DNA of 7,616 nucleotides, from the NCBI GenBank assembly GCA_017419895.1, contig JAFOKI010000259.1, positions 1 through 7,616 on the forward strand, in the 5' to 3' direction. The notes beneath the pieces are model-generated. The model was not told where the DNA came from and did not search any database. It worked only from the letters and a program-made list of their open reading frames with translations. Of the stretch, positions 1-6,015 are shown one piece after another. The stretch comes from Eubacterium sp. GTDB taxonomy: Bacteria; Bacillota; Clostridia; Peptostreptococcales; Anaerovoracaceae. The translations under genes and the position numbers were made by a program. Within the stretch, counting starts at the first letter, position 1, and each line of letters starts with the position of its first letter.

Positions 1-1844
1 GGCATTACCTTAAGCACTTCAGCCAGGGTGATCACGCTCTCCCTGTCGTACTGTTTGTAGTCTGTATTATTTCCGGTAATTTCGCTGACGCGGGCCGACA
101 AAGCATCGAGTTCTTCCCATGGCACAAGGCAGGCGTGGAGACGCGCGTTCATATCCTTTGTAAGGGAGAATGGCGCGGAGCCATCGGTCTCTTTTGCTTT
201 GAGCCATCTCGCGGCGCGCTCTTCAAAAGCATCCCCGGCAAGAGGGGCAAAGCCCTGGACATAGTGGAAAGCACACCAGCGTTCATGTTCGGATATCGCA
301 AGATTTTCGAGCATCTCTTCATCAGGCGGCCAGCTGCCGTCCAGGATCTCTTTTGCTGTGCGTCCGGACGCTTTAAGATGGGCGGGATAGAAGTCAGCGT
401 TCGCGCGGCTGCTGATACGGTCAAAGTAACCGCACGCTGCCCAGTCTTCAGCCGCTGTTGTATCCTTATTGCCGGTGTATATGTGGTGTACCTGCATCGC
501 CATCGCATCGATCACGTCGATATCGAGAACATCACTGTCATATATATCTCTGCACTCGGAGGTCCGGCCATTCTCGTCAAGCGCGGTGTAGCTGCCTTTT
601 GCCGTCTGGATGATCAGCGGGCGCCTTTCGCGTCTGCTGAGCCAGCCGGTAATATCTTCAGCGATCTCACGGTTGACACTTGTGTTTCCGGTGCATATCA
701 CTATGCAGCTGACTGAGCCGATATTTTCCGTCAAAAAACTGTAGAACTCGTCAGAGCGGCCGTCGCAGAGATGGAAACGGATGTCATAGTGTTTCATGAT
801 CTCGCTGCCCAGAAGAAAACCATTCTGCGGACCGGCATCGAAAATGTCCGCCTTGAAACTACTTCCGGAGAACTGGCCGTTCATGAGAAGATGGGAGAGC
901 ATGGCTCTGCCCATCCTGCCGTACCCCAGGATCACGGCGTGGAAGTCTTCTGTTGCTTTGCCGTGCTCATCAAAAGTGAGGCGTCCGCACGGCGGGAATG
1001 CGTTCATAATGATGCGGGCGGTCAGTTCGTAGTCGTCAAATGCAAGGACGCTGCCGTAACCGGGTCCGCCGTGTGCCTGGAGTGAAGATGCGGACTCGCC
1101 GGCTCCTGAAATGATAAGGCTTGTCTGGGACGGGGCGATGCCTGCGTCTGTGAGGACTTCAAGCAGGTCTTCTGCGAAGCTTTGGTTTTTGCTCCCGTCG
1201 GCATGAAGGGCAGCCAGCTCGAGGCGGCGGGAACCCTGCGTCATATTGATCTGCTTAAGGAAATGTTTGTCGGGATGGACCGCATTGCTGCTTCTGTCCA
1301 CGACGCCGCCGAAGGCTTTGATGGCGGGATCGAAAGATGATGAATTGTCGGGATCGATAAACAGGACGCTGCGTTTCTTGTTTGCGGCCATGCTCTTGCC
1401 GTAGCTGACGGACGAGGAGTTTACACCGTAGATGAGAAGGAGCGGTCCGCGTCTTAAAAGTGTGACGCGGATTCGCCTCAGGAGTTTTTCGCCCAAAGTC
1501 GCTATCGCGGCACTCGCTGTGACGTAAAAAGCGCAGAAGTGCCCGAACCAGAACACTGCGTTTCCGGCGCTGCTTTGAAGCAGCGGGGATGCCTGGATGG
1601 AGCCGAAATCATTGACGCCTCCGAAGGTGCGGCAAAGCGTGAGCAGTGCCCTCATGAGTGATGTTGCGTTAAGACCGAAACTGTAGGCGTAGCCGGATCC
1701 GTAGAAGATGGCTCCAATGCCGACCGCGGCGACGATCGCGCAGCCCATCACGGTGTTCCGGAATCTGCTTTCCGCGGCGAGGTTGAGAACTGCCGCCAGA
1801 AAAGCAGCCAGCACAAGTATCACAAGAACGACAGGTTTGATCAT
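1..1844 (-). CDS. Membrane-anchored double Rossmann (TrkA-N-like) protein with C-terminal RyR domain, partial
   Basis: The frame stays open from the ATG at 1844 to the left edge (614 codons seen), so the C-terminus is cut, probably by only a few residues. Hydrophobic helices lie at about residues 3-23, 31-50 and 96-118. A first Rossmann-like domain starts near 134 with no clear glycine loop. A second has the intact loop GYGRMG (307-312) and an acidic residue, D336, at the end of the next strand, as in NAD(P)- or nucleotide-binding TrkA-N/RCK domains. A linker motif SSRANADFYPAHL (478-490) is followed by a ryanodine-receptor homology domain (about 515-612) with EHERW (519-523), HACLVPWEEL (570-579) and YDRESV (599-604). 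It shares its layout with the upstream channel gene, which it overlaps by 4 bp, so co-translation and complex formation are likely. Residues 62-82 align loosely with a channel pore loop but have no TVGYG filter. Its function is inferred to be a sensor or regulatory channel subunit; the ligand is unknown. Confidence 0.85.
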   Translation of the reverse strand, partial: MIKPVVLVILVLAAFLAAVLNLAAESRFRNTVMGCAIVAAVGIGAIFYGSGYAYSFGLNATSLMRALLTLCRTFGGVNDFGSIQASPLLQSSAGNAVFWFGHFCAFYVTASAAIATLGEKLLRRIRVTLLRRGPLLLIYGVNSSSVSYGKSMAANKKRSVLFIDPDNSSSFDPAIKAFGGVVDRSSNAVHPDKHFLKQINMTQGSRRLELAALHADGSKNQSFAEDLLEVLTDAGIAPSQTSLIISGAGESASSLQAHGGPGYGSVLAFDDYELTARIIMNAFPPCGRLTFDEHGKATEDFHAVILGYGRMGRAMLSHLLMNGQFSGSSFKADIFDAGPQNGFLLGSEIMKHYDIRFHLCDGRSDEFYSFLTENIGSVSCIVICTGNTSVNREIAEDITGWLSRRERRPLIIQTAKGSYTALDENGRTSECRDIYDSDVLDIDVIDAMAMQVHHIYTGNKDTTAAEDWAACGYFDRISSRANADFYPAHLKASGRTAKEILDGSWPPDEEMLENLAISEHERWCAFHYVQGFAPLAGDAFEERAARWLKAKETDGSAPFSLTKDMNARLHACLVPWEELDALSARVSEITGNNTDYKQYDRESVITLAEVLKVM

Positions 1845-1855
1845 TTTGTTCCCTC
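1841..1855 (-). promoter_or_regulatory. ATGA stop-start overlap with internal RBS
   Basis: On the minus strand the TGA of the channel gene (1841-1843) overlaps the ATG of the next gene (1842-1844). GAGGG at 1851-1855, inside the last codons of the channel gene, sits six bases before that ATG. This arrangement is typical of translationally coupled genes whose products are made in fixed ratio, which supports the two RyR proteins acting together. Confidence 0.85.
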
Positions 1856-3406
1856 GTTTCTATCGGTCATCAAAGTCGTTTCCTCCCATGCCCGGTCGTC
1901 ATTCGGCTTTACGGATTCAGGGAGGTCGTCGAAATCCACAAGATACGGATGGGTCCTGCGAACGGAATCCTTTTCGGGTCCATACCGCCAGTTGTATATG
2001 CTGAGGAAGCGCATCCAGCGCTCGTGTTCATTCCGGCGGTAAGGGGTCTTGTCTTCCGCGCCGCGCCAGATTTTTGCAGCGGCTTCAAGATCCGCTTCGC
2101 TGCATTCCGGGAGCGGGATTTCAGGTGTGAGCAGGCGGAGCTTTGTCGGCTGATGGTCGGCTGCCGCACGGTTTGAGTTCTTGAGGAACGGACTTAGTTC
2201 GTTCCATGATGTGTTCTCATCTCCGCCGGAATCCACATAGGATTCGTGGAGAGCTTTGGCTTTCCTGTCGAGAGCGCTTCTGACGATAAGCTCCTTTGTG
2301 TAAAGATCCTTGGCCGCGCCGAAAGTGATCCCTGCGGCGGAAGCATCGGAAGTCGCGGTGTAGATACGGGCTTTCACCGCGAAATACCGGGTCAGACGGC
2401 CGGCCTCTGCGGCGTTTTCAGTCTGATCATCCCCGCAGAAGATGATCCTGTCGGCTGTTTCACAGATCAGGCTGCGGGCTTCTGTCAGGGGTTCACTGTG
2501 GAAAATCAGTGTGTCACGACCGTCCGTACTCTCAGCTGCGTTGAACATGGTGATTAGAGCCGGGTGGCAGTTCCTGAACGATGACCAGTCTCCGAACATA
2601 TGGTAAACTGTCGCGACAAAGGGGAGCCGGCAGTTGACTATTGCTGCCTGCTCGAAAAGCGCTTCTGCCAAAGCTCCGGCGCCGGCAAAGACTATGTGCC
2701 TTTCTTCCGCTTCAAGCGGGTTGTCGCGCCAATAGAGCCTCGCGCAGTTTGATGCTGCGTCGAAGAAGCTCGCGCTTTTCATGGCCGGTGATTCCGGGCC
2801 TTTGATATATGTGTCTACGGGAAGATCCGCAAGTTCTTTTGCTCCGGCACTGTTTGCAGCGGGATCGTCAGATGTGAAAAAAGCTCTGATTTGAGGCCCG
2901 CCAGAGAGCATGCGCGCTGTAGACGCAGCTGACTGCGGGAGAAAAACCACACGCCGGCTGGCAAGCCTTTGTGCCTGAGGAGTATCTGCCGGAACACCGC
3001 AGAAGAGCAGTCTGGAGTCCGGTTCGCTTTTGAGCAGATCTGCCGCAAGTGCTTCAGAGCATTCGTCGAGCGATGTGAAGATTGCCGCGGGCTTTCCCTT
3101 GACGGCACGCAGGCGAAGTGCCGGGAGTATGCGGCTTCTGACGAGCGTGATCGCCGCAGCGATGATGGCGGCCAGTATCCCGGCGCTGAGGATGACAAAG
3201 ACGATTCCGACGATTCTGCCGAACACTGTGACGGGATAAAGGTCGCCGTAACCGACCGTTGTCAGAGTCACGAGCGAGTACCAGAACGCGTCGCCGAAAC
3301 TCGTGATATTGGCTCCCGGCTGAGCTTTTTCAACGATGGTCAGCAGGATAAGAAGCAGGATGTAAACGGCGGCTGCAGCTGCTATATATACTGTTCGTTT
3401 TTTCAT
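1841..3406 (-). CDS. Two-TM potassium-channel protein with double RCK-like domains and C-terminal RyR domain
   Basis: This 521-residue protein has a helix at about 6-25, a pore helix and the potassium selectivity filter TTVGYGD (49-55), then a second helix (about 63-89), the 2-TM pore layout of MthK-like channels. The cytoplasmic part has two Rossmann-like segments. The first (about 105-230) lacks a glycine loop. The second begins HIVFAGAGALAE (237-248), where the third glycine of GxGxxG is Ala, and H269 stands where an acidic residue is usual. A helical linker with SNRAAADHQPTKL (411-423) leads into a canonical RyR domain (about 455-510) with EHERW (460-464), NWRYGPEKD (472-480), THPYLVDFDDLPE (485-497) and DDR (503-505). 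The start ATG has GAGG six bases upstream (3413-3416). It is the first gene of a leftward two-gene unit. Potassium conduction is well supported by the filter. Gating by a nucleotide or by an RyR ligand is inference, and the physiological role is unknown. Confidence 0.92.
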   Translation of the reverse strand: MKKRTVYIAAAAAVYILLLILLTIVEKAQPGANITSFGDAFWYSLVTLTTVGYGDLYPVTVFGRIVGIVFVILSAGILAAIIAAAITLVRSRILPALRLRAVKGKPAAIFTSLDECSEALAADLLKSEPDSRLLFCGVPADTPQAQRLASRRVVFLPQSAASTARMLSGGPQIRAFFTSDDPAANSAGAKELADLPVDTYIKGPESPAMKSASFFDAASNCARLYWRDNPLEAEERHIVFAGAGALAEALFEQAAIVNCRLPFVATVYHMFGDWSSFRNCHPALITMFNAAESTDGRDTLIFHSEPLTEARSLICETADRIIFCGDDQTENAAEAGRLTRYFAVKARIYTATSDASAAGITFGAAKDLYTKELIVRSALDRKAKALHESYVDSGGDENTSWNELSPFLKNSNRAAADHQPTKLRLLTPEIPLPECSEADLEAAAKIWRGAEDKTPYRRNEHERWMRFLSIYNWRYGPEKDSVRRTHPYLVDFDDLPESVKPNDDRAWEETTLMTDRNEGTK

Positions 3407-3555
3407 AAAATGCCTCGCTGGCGGATCAAGTCATTTTGATGACGTGGACTTAAAGTATTAGTCTGTAATATTGATGAGCATCTCAAAAAAGTATATCATA
3501 AACAATAGAAATATGAAAACAAAGCACAAACGGAGCGCGCATCCGGAGGGATGAT
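3407..3555. promoter_or_regulatory. Divergent intergenic region between the RyR-channel pair and the rightward operon
   Basis: This 149 bp, clearly AT-rich stretch separates two divergent start codons, so both transcription units must start in or near it. It contains a good rightward promoter (3471-3499), a perfect 5-bp inverted repeat TATTA-GTCTG-TAATA (3456-3470) and a small GATG-AG-CATC palindrome (3473-3482) that overlaps the -35 box. The repeats could be operator half-sites, but they are short. I found no convincing leftward promoter with standard spacing; the best candidate has a 20-base spacer. Confidence 0.6.
3471..3499 (+). promoter_or_regulatory. Predicted sigma-70-type promoter for the rightward operon
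   Basis: TTGATG (3471-3476) and TATCAT (3494-3499) are separated by exactly 17 bases. They match the consensus boxes at four and five of six positions. Transcription would start near 3506, leaving about a 50-base leader before the acetyltransferase start. The gene has a strong GGAGGG ribosome binding site at 3545-3550. This is prediction only. Confidence 0.55.
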
Positions 3556-4125
3556 ATGACTGAAAAAGAAAAAATGCTGGAGCAGATGCTTTACGACGCG
3601 AACAACGACCCTGAACTTCTGAAAGAACGCGCGGCAGCAAAGGAGCTTTGTTATGATTTCAATATGCTCAGGCCGTCCGACGAAGCCGGGCAGCAGGCTG
3701 TCATGAAAAAGCTCCTCGGGAAGACCAACGGCGATTTCACGATACTGGCGCCATTCTGGTGCGACTACGGATATAACATAGAACTCGGCAGGAATTTCTT
3801 TGCCAATCACAATACCGTGATACTCGACGGCGGAAAAGTGGTTTTCGGCGACAACGTCTTCGTCGGTCCGAACTGTGGCTTCTACACTGCAGGTCACCCG
3901 GTCGATCCCGAGAGGCGGAACAAGGGACTGGAATACGCGTATCCGATAACAGTCGGAGATAATGTCTGGATCGGCGCGGATGTTCACGTGATGCCGGGCG
4001 TCACGATCGGAAGCAACGTGGTCATCGGCGGGGGAAGTGTCGTAACAAAGGACATTCCGGACAATTCTATCGCCGTCGGAAACCCGTGCGAGGTCGTGAG
4101 ACCGATCAGTGAAAAGATTAAGTAA
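3556..4125 (+). CDS. Maltose/galactoside-type sugar O-acetyltransferase (hexapeptide repeat)
   Basis: This 189-residue protein has the usual length of the Maa/LacA/NodL family, which transfers acetyl from acetyl-CoA to a sugar hydroxyl in the cytoplasm. The N-terminal segment (about 4-56) is the family's helical cap, with the typical start EKEKMLEQMLYDANNDPEL. The rest is a left-handed beta-helix built from hexapeptide turns, e.g. ITVGDNVWIGADVHVMPG (131-148) and VTIGSNVVIGGGSVV (149-163). The catalytic histidine is H114 in TAGHPVD, and FFANHNTVILD (81-91) is the conserved active-site strand. The end GNPCEVVRPI (175-184) matches the family's usual GNPAKVIR close. GGAGGG five bases upstream fixes the start. 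It leads the rightward operon; the next gene starts 9 bp after its stop. The exact sugar acceptor cannot be read from the sequence. Confidence 0.94.
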   Translation: MTEKEKMLEQMLYDANNDPELLKERAAAKELCYDFNMLRPSDEAGQQAVMKKLLGKTNGDFTILAPFWCDYGYNIELGRNFFANHNTVILDGGKVVFGDNVFVGPNCGFYTAGHPVDPERRNKGLEYAYPITVGDNVWIGADVHVMPGVTIGSNVVIGGGSVVTKDIPDNSIAVGNPCEVVRPISEKIK

Positions 4126-4134
4126 GGAGCAGGC

Positions 4135-4890
4135 ATGGATATAACCCAGACGTTTTACGACAATCTGGCGAAGCAGTATGACCGGCTTTTCGAGGACTGG
4201 GAAAGCGCGGTGCGTGAGCAGGCAGTGATTCTGGACAGGATCTTTTCGGACTGCAGTTTTGGCCGCGCCGCAAAGGTGCTTGACTGCGCGTGCGGGATCG
4301 GGACGCAGGCGATAGGGCTTGCGGCTCTCGGTTACGATGTCACGGCTTCAGATATTAGTGACGTTGAGCTTGCGGAGGCAAGTGAGCGCGCTGAAAAGAA
4401 TGATGTCAGGATCAGATTCAGGCATGCTGATTTCCGCTGTCTTGAAGAAGTTTTTTCCGAGCAGTTCGATATAGTCATCGCTATGGACAACGCGCTCCCG
4501 CATATGCCCAACAAAGACTCATTGGCATCAGCGGTATCAAGCATAGCCGGCCGTGTGAAACCGGGCGGGATCTTTGTTGCCAGCATCCGCGATTACGACG
4601 CGCTGCTTGAGAAAAAGCCGCCGTACTCCGCGCCTTACATACACAAGACTGAAGGCGGACAGCGGGTGTCGTTCCAGACGTGGGACTGGAACGGCGATAA
4701 TTACAGACTGGTCCAGTACATGATAGAAGATGAAGAATTCCTCGAAGTAAGCAAGTTCGAGTGTGAATACAGAGCCGTGCGGAGAGAGGAACTCTCGGAG
4801 CTGCTTCGTGCGGGCGGATTCAGTGAAGTGGTCTGGAAGTTTCCCGAAGAAACGGGATTTTACCAGCCGATAGCAGTTGCAAGAAAATAG
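4135..4890 (+). CDS. Class I SAM-dependent methyltransferase, glycine/sarcosine N-methyltransferase-like
   Basis: This 251-residue cytoplasmic enzyme has the SAM-binding motif I VLDCACGIGTQ (48-58), an acidic residue closing strand 2 (D73 in TASDIS), an acidic D99 in the HADFR segment, motif IV FDIVIAMDNALPHM (111-124) and the post-motif VKPGGIFVASIRDYD (141-155). The N-terminus TFYDNLAKQYDRLFEDW, the CACGIGTQ loop and the DNALPHM segment resemble the glycine/sarcosine N-methyltransferase branch, so a small amine substrate is possible. The C-terminal half (about 160-250) is a beta-rich substrate-binding part that cannot be assigned. The start ATG is set by AAGGAG (4124-4129) overlapping the stop of the acetyltransferase gene, which indicates co-transcription and probable coupling. 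The true substrate is unknown. Confidence 0.88.
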   Translation: MDITQTFYDNLAKQYDRLFEDWESAVREQAVILDRIFSDCSFGRAAKVLDCACGIGTQAIGLAALGYDVTASDISDVELAEASERAEKNDVRIRFRHADFRCLEEVFSEQFDIVIAMDNALPHMPNKDSLASAVSSIAGRVKPGGIFVASIRDYDALLEKKPPYSAPYIHKTEGGQRVSFQTWDWNGDNYRLVQYMIEDEEFLEVSKFECEYRAVRREELSELLRAGGFSEVVWKFPEETGFYQPIAVARK

Positions 4891-4915
4891 TTTTTCGGAC
4901 TGTCGGGAGTGAACT

Positions 4916-5539
4916 ATGATAAAGTATGAATACGGCGATCCGGGGTCATCGAATGTCCTTGTTCAGATGGTCGACGACCATGATCTCGCTGTTATTGAAA
5001 GTGAAGTGAAGGAGATCCGGGAACTCGCGGGGTCGGATTTTTACCTTATCGCGCTGAAAGTCAACGACTGGAACAAGGATCTTTCTCCATGGCCCGCGCC
5101 CCCGGTGTTCGGGGACGAACCTTTTGGGGATGGCGCAGCGGAAACGCTTGCGAATGTCCTGGAAGAGACCAGGGATCGCGATAAAAAGTATTACATTGGC
5201 GGGTATTCGCTTGCAGGCCTGTTTGCGCTTTGGACTGTTTACCGGACAGATGTGTTTTCCGGGGCCGCGGCGGCTTCGCCGTCGGTGTGGTTCCCGGGCT
5301 TTGTTGAATTCATGAAGTCTAATGAGATAGGTACTGACAAAGTGTATTTAAGTCTCGGGGACAGGGAAGAGCGGACCGGGAATCCGGTCATGGCGACGGT
5401 CGGAGACTGTATCCGTGAATGCCATGACTGGCTGCAGGCAAAAGGCGTCACCTGCGCTCTCGAATGGAACAAAGGCAACCATTTCAAAAATGCCGATAAG
5501 AGAACAGCGAAAGCGTTCGCGTGGCTGCTGAAGGGATGA
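4916..5539 (+). CDS. Small alpha/beta-hydrolase, putative esterase
   Basis: This 207-residue protein has the nucleophile elbow GGYSLAG (95-101, Ser98) after the strand KKYYI, followed by a helix and AAAASPSVWFPGF (117-129), a layout found in esterase-D-like/putative-esterase (PF00756-type) proteins. D149 or a nearby glutamate in SLGDREE (146-152) and H189 in KGNHF (186-190) would complete the catalytic triad. There is no signal peptide, so it is probably cytoplasmic. It is short for the family because it lacks an N-terminal beta domain. A CGGGAG site (4904-4909) lies six bases before the ATG. The gene follows the methyltransferase by 25 bp and precedes the DUF523 gene by 4 bp. Its substrate is unknown; a carboxylic or thio-ester is likely. 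Confidence 0.82.
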   Translation: MIKYEYGDPGSSNVLVQMVDDHDLAVIESEVKEIRELAGSDFYLIALKVNDWNKDLSPWPAPPVFGDEPFGDGAAETLANVLEETRDRDKKYYIGGYSLAGLFALWTVYRTDVFSGAAAASPSVWFPGFVEFMKSNEIGTDKVYLSLGDREERTGNPVMATVGDCIRECHDWLQAKGVTCALEWNKGNHFKNADKRTAKAFAWLLKG

Positions 5540-5543
5540 TGTA

Positions 5544-5960
5544 ATGAGAATAATGGTAAGCGCGTGCCTCATGGGCATAAACTGTAAATACAATGGTGGG
5601 AACAACCGGAATGAGAGAGTTCTGGCTTTTACCGAAGGTCATGAGGTGATACCGGTATGCCCCGAGGTCGAAGGCGGTCTTTCGACGCCTCGTTTCCCAT
5701 GCGAGATAGTGAACGGTATTGTGATCAACACTGAAGGAGAGAGTAAAGACAAGGAGTACAAAGCAGGCGCGGAGAAGTGTCTCGCGCTCGCAAAAGAAAA
5801 AGGGATCGACCTTGTGATACTTCAGTCCCGAAGTCCCTCCTGCGGTGTGCGTCAGATATATGACGGAACGTTTTCAGGCAAACTGATCGAAGGATCGGGC
5901 GTGTTTGCAGCGATGCTCCGGGATAACGGATTCAAGGTGCTGGATGCAGAGGCGCTATAG
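5544..5960 (+). CDS. DUF523 family protein (TudS-like)
   Basis: This 138-residue protein covers the whole DUF523 domain. It has the three cysteine-bearing motifs of the family: VSACLMG (5-11, Cys8), PVCPEVEGG (37-45, Cys39) and SRSPSCG (95-101, Cys100). In the characterised member TudS, a thiouracil desulfidase, three conserved cysteines bind a [4Fe-4S] cluster that removes sulfur from 2-thiouracil. The same three positions appear present here, so an oxygen-sensitive iron-sulfur enzyme is plausible. Many DUF523 proteins have not been tested, so the substrate is uncertain. Further cysteines are C14, C53 and C79. The gene begins 4 bp after the esterase stop, with AAGGG (5531-5535) inside the end of that gene as its ribosome binding site. 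Confidence 0.88.
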   Translation: MRIMVSACLMGINCKYNGGNNRNERVLAFTEGHEVIPVCPEVEGGLSTPRFPCEIVNGIVINTEGESKDKEYKAGAEKCLALAKEKGIDLVILQSRSPSCGVRQIYDGTFSGKLIEGSGVFAAMLRDNGFKVLDAEAL

Positions 5961-6015
5961 GAAGGCTAAGAAAGGAATGAAAACAGATGGCTATTGAAAA
6001 GAACAAAAAAACGCG

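Noticed and set aside
135..716. 193-codon plus-strand open frame
   Set aside because: It lies wholly antisense to the RyR-partner gene, whose frame gives coherent Rossmann and RyR motifs; the plus-strand product has no domain or ribosome binding site and is a shadow frame.
2969..3439. 156-codon plus-strand open frame opposite the channel gene
   Set aside because: Its product is a low-complexity mix of Cys, Arg and Asp residues with no recognisable domain, and it covers the antisense of the channel filter and helices.
3436..3477. Direct repeat TTGATGA (3436-3442 and 3471-3477)
   Set aside because: A 7-bp repeat in a short AT-rich region is expected by chance.
3455..3486. Leftward promoter TTGAGA / TAATAC
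   Set aside because: The spacer is 20 bases, too long for a normal sigma-70 promoter; no better leftward candidate was found.
3496..3987. 163-codon minus-strand open frame opposite the acetyltransferase
   Set aside because: The plus strand encodes a full-length acetyltransferase with its catalytic histidine and strong ribosome binding site; the reverse frame is a by-product.
4891..4915. Terminator between methyltransferase and esterase genes
   Set aside because: There is a short T run but no stable hairpin before it, and the genes are closely spaced in the same direction.
5977..5997. ATG at 5977 as start of the membrane protein
   Set aside because: It is in the right frame but meets TGA at 5995, and the ribosome binding site would touch the start codon.
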